From contig JAQXIQ010000092.1 in NCBI GenBank assembly GCA_029007865.1, forward strand, positions 1 through 36,014: a stretch of 36,014 bases of DNA, in the 5' to 3' direction. This DNA comes from Bacillota bacterium. Its GTDB lineage: Bacteria > Bacillota > Clostridia > Christensenellales > QALW01. A program made the translations under genes and the position numbers. Of the stretch, positions 11,125 to 19,260 are shown piece after piece. Each line of letters begins with the position of its first letter. Positions within the stretch are counted from its first letter, which is position 1. A model generated the notes under the pieces. The model was not told the DNA's origin, did no database searches, and worked only from the letters and a program-made list of their open reading frames with translations.

Positions 11125-12750
11125 ATGAAAAGGTATTATATGCGTGTGCTTTCGGCATTGACGGCCGTAATTGTTGCCGCTTTTTGCCTGGGGCTTTCCG
11201 GCTGCAGCAGAACGGCCGCGATCACCGTCAGCATAACCTATAATGCGGTTATAGGCATAACGGAAAACGGCGAAGTAAAAATAACGGAAAACAGCGACTG
11301 CGGCGGCATTATAATCGGCAGAAATGTCCAGACGGTGACGGCGGGCGGCAGAGCGGAGGCGGTCACGGCCAAGGCACAGCCGGGCTATGTGTTCCTGGGC
11401 TGGAGTGACGGGCGGACAGAGGAGCGGCGTCGGGACACCGTTTTTGAAAGCACTTCGGTATATGCGGTATTCGGCAGGCTGTATTCCTCGGTATCGGTTA
11501 TAACGATAGATACCCAGAACACGGAAATGGTCAATACCGACGAAAAATATATCAAATGCAGCGTTTCGGTGGAGAACTGCGATAAGGAGTATGCCCTGAG
11601 CGGCATGAGCGCCGGTATCAGGCTCCGCGGCAACAGCACCATGAAGTATATCAAAAAGCCCTACAGGCTTAAATTCGATACTCCCGTGCAGCCGCTGGGG
11701 CTGGGCGGCGGTGCGGCCAAAAACTGGGTATTGCTTGCGGAATACTCCGATTCGTCATATCTGCGCAACTATTTTACTTATTTTCTGGCAGGACAGATGC
11801 AGAATATTACATATTGCACCGACTGCACCTTTGTGGAGCTGTATCTGAATAACGAATATAAGGGCCTTTATCTGCTGGCAGAGCAGAACGAGGTGGGGGA
11901 AACGCGGGTCAATATCGACACTGCCGGGGAGGACGATCCCGCTGTCACGGATACCGGATATCTGTTAGAGCTGGAGGCCAGTGAGGCACGCAGGCTTGCC
12001 GAGGGCGTTCCCAACCTTGACTGGATAGCGGTTCCGGGCTATGCGATAAACAGGGATACCGCTTATCAGCACAGCCAGGGAAGCGATGTGGCGTTCTATG
12101 TTATCAAAAGCGACGCCAAAAGCAGAGAGCAGGCAGGGTATATCAAGGCGTATATGAAGGATGTGTATGACGCAATATATAAAAACGAGGGAGCCGTAAA
12201 GGTGGGAAATGCACAGTACCTGTGCGGCACCAAAGCGGCGGTGGAGGCCCTTGTGGACATTGATTCCGCGGTGGATATGTATATCCTGCAGCTGCTTGCC
12301 AATGATTACGACAACAACTTCAGCTCTGCATACGTTTATAAGGACGCGGGCGGCAAACTGGTGTTTTCCGTGCCGTGGGACTATGACCTGGCATACGGCA
12401 ACTATAAGGGCCACACCGAAGCGGATTCCGTGTATATGTTCCACCTGCTTAAGGACCTGGAGCGCTTTGACTGGTTCCGTGAGGCCGCATATATGCGCTT
12501 TTTGCAGCTTACCGGCGAGGAAGGCCTGATTCCCGCGGCAATTGCGGCGGCGGATGCTCTGTCCGCAGAGGCGGCTCCGGTCTTTGCGCGGGACGCACAG
12601 CTTTACGGCACCGGGGACCGTGACGAAACCTGGGGCATAGGCGCACCCTCGCAGGCAGACGCATACGAGACCCTCAAGGGGTGGATAAACGCAAGGCTTG
12701 AGTTTATGGCAGGTTATCTGTCTGACAATGCCATGCGCAGCGACGCATAA
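11125..12750 (+). CDS. CotH-family (spore coat protein kinase-like) lipoprotein with an N-terminal InlB-B-repeat-like domain
   Basis: ATG 11125 after ggaaaggagc; lipobox LGLSGC; AQPGYVFLGWSDG..; CotH motifs IRLRGNSTMKYIKKPYRLKFD, NWVLLAEYSDSSYLRNY, VELYLNNEYKGLYLLAEQ, FSVPWDYDLAYGN. Confidence 0.88.
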   Translation: MKRYYMRVLSALTAVIVAAFCLGLSGCSRTAAITVSITYNAVIGITENGEVKITENSDCGGIIIGRNVQTVTAGGRAEAVTAKAQPGYVFLGWSDGRTEERRRDTVFESTSVYAVFGRLYSSVSVITIDTQNTEMVNTDEKYIKCSVSVENCDKEYALSGMSAGIRLRGNSTMKYIKKPYRLKFDTPVQPLGLGGGAAKNWVLLAEYSDSSYLRNYFTYFLAGQMQNITYCTDCTFVELYLNNEYKGLYLLAEQNEVGETRVNIDTAGEDDPAVTDTGYLLELEASEARRLAEGVPNLDWIAVPGYAINRDTAYQHSQGSDVAFYVIKSDAKSREQAGYIKAYMKDVYDAIYKNEGAVKVGNAQYLCGTKAAVEALVDIDSAVDMYILQLLANDYDNNFSSAYVYKDAGGKLVFSVPWDYDLAYGNYKGHTEADSVYMFHLLKDLERFDWFREAAYMRFLQLTGEEGLIPAAIAAADALSAEAAPVFARDAQLYGTGDRDETWGIGAPSQADAYETLKGWINARLEFMAGYLSDNAMRSDA

Positions 12751-12772
12751 GCGAGAGAGGATTTAAGATTGC

Positions 12773-12796
12773 GGACGGCGGAAGCCGTCCTTTTTT
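12773..12796 (+). terminator. Rho-independent terminator after the cotH-like gene
   Basis: GGACGGC-GGAA-GCCGTCC followed by TTTTTT. Confidence 0.88.
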
Positions 12797-12907
12797 GTCT
12801 TATAGCGGGAAAGCAAAAACAAAATGCAATAAAATAATTCAAAAAATTACCTTACATAATAAAAAAAAGACGGAAAATAATAATACCGCAAGGAGGTGAA
12901 AACAGTC

Positions 12908-13096
12908 ATGACAAACAAGATAGTGGTTCCTGAGGCCAAGCAGGCTATGGAAGACCTTAAATTTGAGGTTGCCAACTCTTTGAACGTTAACCTCAAGAAG
13001 GGCTATAACGGAGACCTTACCGCCAAGGAAAACGGAAGCGTAGGCGGCGAGATGGTCAAGAGGATGATACAGCAGTACCAGAGCAGCCATAAGTAA
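12908..13096 (+). CDS. Alpha/beta-type small acid-soluble spore protein
   Basis: VVPEAKQAMEDLKFEVANSLNVNLKKGYNGDLTAKENGSVGGEMVKRMI; aaggagg RBS; ATG 12908. Confidence 0.93.
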   Translation: MTNKIVVPEAKQAMEDLKFEVANSLNVNLKKGYNGDLTAKENGSVGGEMVKRMIQQYQSSHK

Positions 13097-13147
13097 TTAC
13101 GGCAGCTTTATAATAAATCAGCACAATAAAGAAAAGAGGTGAAAACA

Positions 13148-13336
13148 ATGAACGGCAAACTGGTAGTTCCCGAGGCCAAGCAGGCTATGGAGAACCTCAA
13201 GAATGAGGTTGCCAAGAGCGTAGGCGTAACCCTCAAGCAGGGTTATAACGGAGACCTTACCTCCCGTCAGGCCGGAAGCATCGGCGGCGAGATGGTTAAG
13301 CGCATGATCCAGGATTATGAAAACGGCAGAAAGTAA
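13148..13336 (+). CDS. Alpha/beta-type small acid-soluble spore protein (tandem paralogue)
   Basis: VVPEAKQAMENLKNEVAKSVGVTLKQGYNGDLTSRQAGSIGGEMVKRMI; gaggtg RBS; ATG 13148. Confidence 0.93.
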   Translation: MNGKLVVPEAKQAMENLKNEVAKSVGVTLKQGYNGDLTSRQAGSIGGEMVKRMIQDYENGRK

Positions 13337-13388
13337 TCTGTGCAGATAACATGATTCCTTTAACGGTTAAATTATAATAAACACAAGC

Positions 13389-13432
13389 GGGGCTGTTTCA
13401 CCTTTAATAAGTGATGCAGCCCCTTTATTTTT
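13389..13432 (+). terminator. Rho-independent terminator after the SASP pair
   Basis: GGGGCTG (13389-13395) ... CAGCCCC (13417-13423), then tttattttt. Confidence 0.75.
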
Positions 13433-13590
13433 GCCGCCCTGCGCCGCATTTACGCCGCAAAACAAGCGCATTGTTCCGCCGCCTAACCGCTGCTCTGCGG
13501 CGCATTTACGCCGCAAAACAGCGCCATTGTTTCGCCGCCTAACCGCCGCCCTGCGGCGCATTTACGCCGCAGAATCGCCGCCCTGCGGCC
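13433..13590. repeat. 56-bp tandem repeat, ~2.7 copies, each with a GCGGCG..CGCCGC hairpin
   Basis: Copies at 13433-13488 and 13489-13544, partial at 13545-13576 and 13577-13590; core tgcggcg-cattta-cgccgca is a perfect 7-bp inverted repeat. Confidence 0.9.
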
Positions 13591-13636
13591 GCTTTTCCAC
13601 CGCTTTACGCAAGACTGAGTCGGTTCTTTTGCGGCG

Positions 13637-14434
13637 TCAGCCGTGCAGCCCGGTTCCGATAAAGCCGACCTCCTTGAAGGAGTCCATATCGTGACGGATT
13701 ATATAATCGATGTATGAGGCCGTCATCTTTGCCGTAAGCAGATAGCCTGCCGGAGACAAATGTCCCAAAAGATAAAACCTGTTATGAAACTCCTCGTCAT
13801 AGGGCGGAGCGTAGCTGTACAGGTCCAGGACATAAGTGTTGTCAAACCTTTGGGCAAGCTCGTAAAGCAACTTCCTGTGAGCCAGGCTGCGCTGCTCCAG
13901 GCCGGGTATTTTGTCAAAGTTATACTCGTCCTTCGGAAAGGTCATAAGAAAGAATTTGGCGCGCGGCTGTAAAAGCCGGAGACGCTGTATTATCTGCCCA
14001 TAATATCCGGCAAAGCTCTTGCGGTTGTTGCGCCAGGAGCAAAAATCAATATCGTCTGCCGTGCCTGTATCCTGGTTAAGACAGATCAGGTCGTTTACCC
14101 CCAGAGCAATAATATATGCGTCGGAGGCGTATGCCGGGCTCCAGAAACCGTTATTCTCCGCAAAGGATTCGCAGTATTCCATGGCCGTCATGCCTCCGCG
14201 GGAGAAGTTATAAACCTTGCTGCCGCACATTCTGGCCATATATTGCCCCCAGGAATGCTCAAACATATCGTGATAGGAGCGGCTGCCGTCCGGATGCGCG
14301 GCTTCGAATTCGCCGGAGGAAAGGCTGTCCCCTATACAGCAGATCGTACGGAAAATGGCGGTATAGCCCCCGTCCGGCACAAGGCGGTCAAGGGGCTTTT
14401 CCTTTGGGTCGTTAAATATTTCGTATCTGTCCAT
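13637..14434 (-). CDS. SGNH/GDSL-type hydrolase-like protein
   Basis: Block I CIGDSLSSGEFE, IIALGVNDL (GxND block), C-terminal HLSPAGYLLTAKM. Confidence 0.75.
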   Translation of the reverse strand: MDRYEIFNDPKEKPLDRLVPDGGYTAIFRTICCIGDSLSSGEFEAAHPDGSRSYHDMFEHSWGQYMARMCGSKVYNFSRGGMTAMEYCESFAENNGFWSPAYASDAYIIALGVNDLICLNQDTGTADDIDFCSWRNNRKSFAGYYGQIIQRLRLLQPRAKFFLMTFPKDEYNFDKIPGLEQRSLAHRKLLYELAQRFDNTYVLDLYSYAPPYDEEFHNRFYLLGHLSPAGYLLTAKMTASYIDYIIRHDMDSFKEVGFIGTGLHG

Positions 14435-14583
14435 TGCGTTTCTCCGTTTATTGTTTATTTTTATATCGGTTTTCTGTAATTATACTATAACGCCGGCGCC
14501 TCCGCAAGTGCGTTTTTGTGTCTCAAAGGGGCGGACGGAAGGGCGGAAATACAATTACTGCAGTCGCAGTATTTGCGTGGCTA

Positions 14584-14817
14584 TTTTCCACAAATTCACA
14601 TTTGCAGGATTGCCTGCGTTTGCTTTTTCACATGACGGCAATCCACAGGTGTGGATAAGTCAACACAAAAATGTGAATAAGTCGACTTTCGGCGTAGCTT
14701 CGCAGATGTAAATTGTTGATAAATCTCCGGTGTTATCCACAACTTGCACACTTGCTTGTGCAAACCCCCTGTTTCCGGTATATATGCGGAGTCGGTCATA
14801 TTTGTTTCTTATCAACA
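14584..14817. promoter_or_regulatory. DnaA-box cluster (candidate origin, DnaA-titration or DnaA-regulated site)
   Basis: TTWTNCACA matches: 14584-14592 (+ TTTTCCACA), 14624-14632 (+ TTTTTCACA), 14650-14658 (- TTATCCACA), 14672-14680 (- TTATTCACA), 14733-14741 (+ TTATCCACA). One-mismatch boxes: 14714-14722 (- TTATCAACA), 14809-14817 (+ TTATCAACA). Confidence 0.8.
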
Positions 14818-15002
14818 GGAATATATGTGCAGTCATTCATATTGCAGGATTGCGCTTCAATAATTATTCATAATTTGCGGCATAATGCCCGTTTGCGGTT
14901 AAAATGCCGCCCGGAATGCAATAAACGGCAAAAAATATGCTTCCGGCATGACTGCGCTTGCGGAGCAGGGCACAAAATTTACAATTTCCTTTCGCTTCTC
15001 AA

Positions 15003-15031
15003 TGGACAAGCGGGGAGGTTTGTTGTACAAT
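15003..15031 (+). promoter_or_regulatory. Sigma-A-type promoter for the PBP gene
   Basis: TGGACA (15003-15008), 17-bp spacer, TACAAT (15026-15031), upstream of RBS gggaggtgag. Confidence 0.6.
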
Positions 15032-15049
15032 AAACGGGAGGTGAGTTTA

Positions 15050-17170
15050 TTGAAAAAGGCGCTGCTTGTTTTTTGTCTTTCCGCTGCGGTCATCTGCTGC
15101 TGCGTGCTTCTTGCCGCATGCTCGTCGCAGGACGGCTTTGAAAGGACGGCACAGCAGTTTTTCAGTGCACTGGAAAACAGAGACTACGACACCATATACT
15201 CTCTTATGACTCCCGCCTCCGAGGCCGCCATAAGCCGGGAAAAGCTGGGGGAGTATTACGATAAGGTGTACGATATGCTGCAGGTAGGCAGTATAGAGGT
15301 GCAGACAACCGAGCGCGTGGAGCAGGACAGGGACTGCGTTTTTAACTATAAGCTCATCCTGCACTCGGAGCAGTACGGAACTCTGGAATACGACAGCACC
15401 ATAACGGTGCGGTGCCTGCTGGATTTCTATCTTATCGACTGGACTCCTTCCAATGTCGTGCCCGGCATGGATTATTACGACACAATACATAAGGTCACGC
15501 TCAAGGGCATACGGGGGGAGATTTTTGACTGTAACGGTGCGGTCTTGGTAAAAAACAGCTATGCCGTAACGGTATATTTCAACCTTAATAAGACGGAGGA
15601 CTTTTCCGCTTCGGCTTCCGCACTTGCGGAGGTACTGTCGCTGGAAGCGGCGCAGCTGCTGAATGATATGAACAAGGCGGCGGCAAACGGCAACGATACC
15701 GTGGTGGCGGCGACGTATGTGCCGGGCGAGCTGTCCGCCGCCAAGGAGGAGGCCGCGCTTGCGATTGACGGCGTCAGGGTGGACCGAAGCAGCATCACCC
15801 CCATAAGGCAGGCGGTATACGACTCCGCGGCGGCGCATCTTATAGGCTATTCCACTCCGGTCACCGCGGAGGACAGACAGAACGAAAAATATGCTCTGCT
15901 TTCGGGCAATACCAGAATAGGGCGTACCGGCATTGAGTATATTTACGACGACATCCTGCGCGGCACCGACGGAGTGGAGATATATCTCAGATCCGCCGAC
16001 AGCACCCGCAAGACGGTACTTTACAGGCAGGACGCCGGGGCGGGACAGGATGTAGTGCTGACAATTGATATAAACCTGCAGCTGGAGCTGGAGGAGCAGA
16101 TGCAGCAGTATAAGAGCAACGGCAGCACAGGCGCGGTGGTGGTCAACGACCCGGATACCGGAGCAGTCAAGGCCATGGCCAGCTACCCCAGCTTCGATCT
16201 TAATATCTATGCGGCTCCGGTTCCCAAAAAAGAGGCGGCGGAGCTGGTGAAAGACGAGTCGCTGCCCCTGCTCAACCGCGCCACTCAGGGGCTGTACCCG
16301 CCGGGCTCGGTGTGCAAGACGCTCTCTGCCATAGCGGGGCTGGAGAGCGGCACGGTTACAATGTCCACGGCCTTTCCCTACGAAAACGAAATAGTAAAGG
16401 TGACGGATAAAACCGACGGCTGGAGGCCGGCGGGCAGCAACTGGTCACACATGATAATCCGCGAGCACATGCGCAATTCCGCGTCCTACGGTGCCCTCAA
16501 TATGGACCGCGCGTTGGTCTTTTCCGATAATATATACTTCGGCTGGATGGGTATGCAGGTGGGAGCGGAAAATCTCATACAGTGGTACGAGCGTCTGGGA
16601 ATAGGCGAGCAGGTGCCCTTTGAACTTAGTGTCAAAAAGTCTCAGATATCCAATGACCCGGAGAATTCCAAGCTGTATTCAAACCAGAAATTTCTTGCCG
16701 ATACCTCCGTGGGACACGGCGAGCTGCTCATCACCCCGTTTCAGCTGTCGGTGATCTTTTCCCTCTACGGCAATTCCGGCACCGTAATGCAGCCGTACTG
16801 CGTGGAAAAGCTTTGCACCACCGATGAGCTTGGACGCCACGAAACGCAGTGGCAGGCACAAACGGCCGTCTATAAGCAGCAGGTCTGCTCCCGCGAAACG
16901 GTGGAGAAAATAAGTCAGTCTCTCTGCAAGGTCACCGTGGACGGCACGGGCAAGCCCGCCAATGTAAAGGGCATGACGCTGGTGGCCAAAACCGGTACCG
17001 CACAGAAGAGCGAAACCGAGGAAATAGGCTGGATGGCGGGATACATAAAGGAGGGCGGCGTAAACTACTCGCTGTTGGTCTGCGTAAACGGCCCCAAGGA
17101 TGACACGGGCGGAATCAAGACCTCTGTTGCCAAGGGGATTTTTACATACCTGAAATATGACGGCCAGTAA
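15050..17170 (+). CDS. Penicillin-binding protein (class B transpeptidase) with NTF2-like/MecA_N-type N-terminal domain; TTG start at 15050 preferred
   Basis: Lipobox-like VLLAACSS; FERTAQQFFSALENRDYDTIYSLMTP; GIRGEIFDCNGAVL dimerisation domain; SxxK (GSVCKT), SxN (SDN), KTG (KTGTAQ). Confidence 0.9.
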   Translation: MKKALLVFCLSAAVICCCVLLAACSSQDGFERTAQQFFSALENRDYDTIYSLMTPASEAAISREKLGEYYDKVYDMLQVGSIEVQTTERVEQDRDCVFNYKLILHSEQYGTLEYDSTITVRCLLDFYLIDWTPSNVVPGMDYYDTIHKVTLKGIRGEIFDCNGAVLVKNSYAVTVYFNLNKTEDFSASASALAEVLSLEAAQLLNDMNKAAANGNDTVVAATYVPGELSAAKEEAALAIDGVRVDRSSITPIRQAVYDSAAAHLIGYSTPVTAEDRQNEKYALLSGNTRIGRTGIEYIYDDILRGTDGVEIYLRSADSTRKTVLYRQDAGAGQDVVLTIDINLQLELEEQMQQYKSNGSTGAVVVNDPDTGAVKAMASYPSFDLNIYAAPVPKKEAAELVKDESLPLLNRATQGLYPPGSVCKTLSAIAGLESGTVTMSTAFPYENEIVKVTDKTDGWRPAGSNWSHMIIREHMRNSASYGALNMDRALVFSDNIYFGWMGMQVGAENLIQWYERLGIGEQVPFELSVKKSQISNDPENSKLYSNQKFLADTSVGHGELLITPFQLSVIFSLYGNSGTVMQPYCVEKLCTTDELGRHETQWQAQTAVYKQQVCSRETVEKISQSLCKVTVDGTGKPANVKGMTLVAKTGTAQKSETEEIGWMAGYIKEGGVNYSLLVCVNGPKDDTGGIKTSVAKGIFTYLKYDGQ

Positions 17171-17323
17171 GCCCGTAGCCCGAGACCGTGCTGCAAAATC
17201 CTGCAGGTGCGGCAGGACGCATAAATATGTTGCCAAAACAGGACGCCGGGGCTATAATATGACTTTAAGTATATCTGCGTTTCGTTCCCGCTGCCTGCGG
17301 TATTAAATTTTTTCGGAGAGTAT

Positions 17324-18283
17324 ATGGAACAGATATTGGTTTGGATTCTTTTTGCGGTGGGCCTGGTACTGATCATCAAGGGCGGCGACTATTTTGTGGA
17401 CGCCGCGTCCTGGATAGCGGAAACGCTGCATATCCCCAAGTTTATTATCGGCGCCACCATAGTATCCCTGGCTACGACGCTGCCCGAGCTGTTGGTATCC
17501 CTTATAGCTGCCGCCGAGGGCAGCGTGGATATGGCGGTGGGCAACGCGGTGGGCAGCGTTACCGCCAACATCGGGTTGATATTTGCCATCCTGCTGGCTG
17601 CGGCCCCGCCGCTGATCACCCGCAAGCAGCTTGCGCCCAAGGGCATACTGATGCTTGCCGCCGCGGCGCTGCTGTGGGTTCTGTCATTAAACGGAAGCCT
17701 GACGGTATTAGCCTCGCTGGGTCTGCTTGTTATCTTTGCTCTTTTTATCTGGGAAAACATTGCCTCGGGCAAAAAGGAAATGCAGGATTCCGCTGCCGAA
17801 AAGGTGCATAACGACAAAAAGACCGTTATCGTCAATATTGTCAAATTCGTGCTTGGCGCGGCGGGCATAGTAATAGGCGCCAGACTGCTTGTGGACAACG
17901 GCACCGCCATAGCGGTCAGCCTGGGCGTAGAACAGCGGATAATCAGCCTTACCATGGTGGCAATAGGCACTTCTCTGCCCGAGCTTGTCACCACAATAAC
18001 GGCGCTTGTAAAAAAGCAGGGCTCCCTGTCGGTGGGCAATATACTGGGCGCAAACATAATAGACATGACACTTATACTGCCGCTGTGCGCCGTGATTTCG
18101 GGCGGATCGCTTCCCATTTCCGCCACCAGCCTGAGCCTTGATATGCCGCTGTGCCTGGGCATAGGGCTGCTTGCCGTACTGCCCACCCTGATAAGCGGCA
18201 AGTTCCGCCGTTGGCAGGGTATCGTGATGTTGGTCATATACGCTGCGTACATCGTTTTACTGGCTGTAAATCCGGCGCTGTAG
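17324..18283 (+). CDS. Calcium/sodium antiporter (CaCA family, YrbG-like)
   Basis: Two alpha-repeats: ATIVSLATTLPELLVSLIAAAEGSVDMAVGNAVGS and VAIGTSLPELVTTITALVKKQGSLSVGNILGANI. Confidence 0.9.
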   Translation: MEQILVWILFAVGLVLIIKGGDYFVDAASWIAETLHIPKFIIGATIVSLATTLPELLVSLIAAAEGSVDMAVGNAVGSVTANIGLIFAILLAAAPPLITRKQLAPKGILMLAAAALLWVLSLNGSLTVLASLGLLVIFALFIWENIASGKKEMQDSAAEKVHNDKKTVIVNIVKFVLGAAGIVIGARLLVDNGTAIAVSLGVEQRIISLTMVAIGTSLPELVTTITALVKKQGSLSVGNILGANIIDMTLILPLCAVISGGSLPISATSLSLDMPLCLGIGLLAVLPTLISGKFRRWQGIVMLVIYAAYIVLLAVNPAL

Positions 18284-18297
18284 TGTCTTTCGAATAA

Positions 18298-19206
18298 ATG
18301 AAAAAACGAAATCTTGCACGGCTTGCCATACTTTCCGCCACCGTACTGTGGGGCAGCGGATTTGTTGCTGTCAAGGCCAGCGTTGCTTCGGTGCCTCCGG
18401 TCACCCTGATAGCGCTGCGTTTTGCCTTTGCGGCATTGCTGCTGTCACTGCTGTTTATAAAGCGGCTTGCCACGGTGGATAAGGGCTGTATCTGGCGCGG
18501 AGCCGTTATCGGCTTTTTCCTTTTTGCCGCCTATGTCGCCCAGACCGTGGGCATAACCGATACTACTCCGGGTAAAAATGCCTTTCTGACCGCCGTTTAT
18601 GTTGTGATAGTGCCGTTTATGTGCTGGATAACGGAAAAGCGAAGGCCGGACAGATATAATATGATCGCGGCGTTTATGTGTCTTGCCGGTATAGGGCTGG
18701 TGTCCCTGCGCGGTGATTTTTCGGTGGGAAAGGGAGACCTGCTTACCATTGCGTGTGGTTTTCTCTTTGCCTGCCATATAGCGGCGGTGGCACGTCTTGC
18801 AAAGCGTCAGGATCCCGTGGTAATAACGATAATTCAGTTTTTCTTTGCGGCGCTGTTTTCTTTTGCGGCGGCGGCGCTTACGGAGGATATTGCCGCGCCC
18901 GTGCCGGCAGGCGCCTGGCCCGGCGTAATATATCTGACGGTTTTCTGTACGGCGGCGGCATTGCTGCTGCAGAATGTGGGGCAAAAGTACCTGGAACCCT
19001 CAAGCGCAAGCGTCATAATGAGCCTTGAGGCGGTGTTCGGAGTGGCGTTTTCACTGCTTTTCGGTTATGAAACTCCGGAGGCGCGCATCTATATAGGCTT
19101 TGCGGTTATTTTTGCGGCGCTGATGATTTCGGAAACCAAGCTTGCCTTTTTGCGCAGGAAGCAGGGACAAGCCTGCCGCGGTAAAGGCGCGGACCGTGAT
19201 AAGTAA
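18298..19206 (+). CDS. EamA/DMT-superfamily transporter
   Basis: ATVLWGSGFVAVKASVASVPPVTLIALRFAFAALLL; ~10 hydrophobic segments; second EamA repeat ASVIMSLEAVFGVAFSLLFGYE. Confidence 0.88.
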   Translation: MKKRNLARLAILSATVLWGSGFVAVKASVASVPPVTLIALRFAFAALLLSLLFIKRLATVDKGCIWRGAVIGFFLFAAYVAQTVGITDTTPGKNAFLTAVYVVIVPFMCWITEKRRPDRYNMIAAFMCLAGIGLVSLRGDFSVGKGDLLTIACGFLFACHIAAVARLAKRQDPVVITIIQFFFAALFSFAAAALTEDIAAPVPAGAWPGVIYLTVFCTAAALLLQNVGQKYLEPSSASVIMSLEAVFGVAFSLLFGYETPEARIYIGFAVIFAALMISETKLAFLRRKQGQACRGKGADRDK

Positions 19207-19260
19207 GCCGTTTTAGACGGCAGCAGGAATAAAGAATACAAACAAAGGAAGGATAAAAAT

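Noticed and set aside
14713-15033. 106-aa plus-strand ORF across the DnaA-box region
   Set aside because: No RBS or domain; overlaps the regulatory region and the PBP promoter.
19207-19260. SAM riboswitch upstream of the metY-like gene
   Set aside because: The 54-bp gap is too short for a SAM riboswitch and no such motif was recognised.
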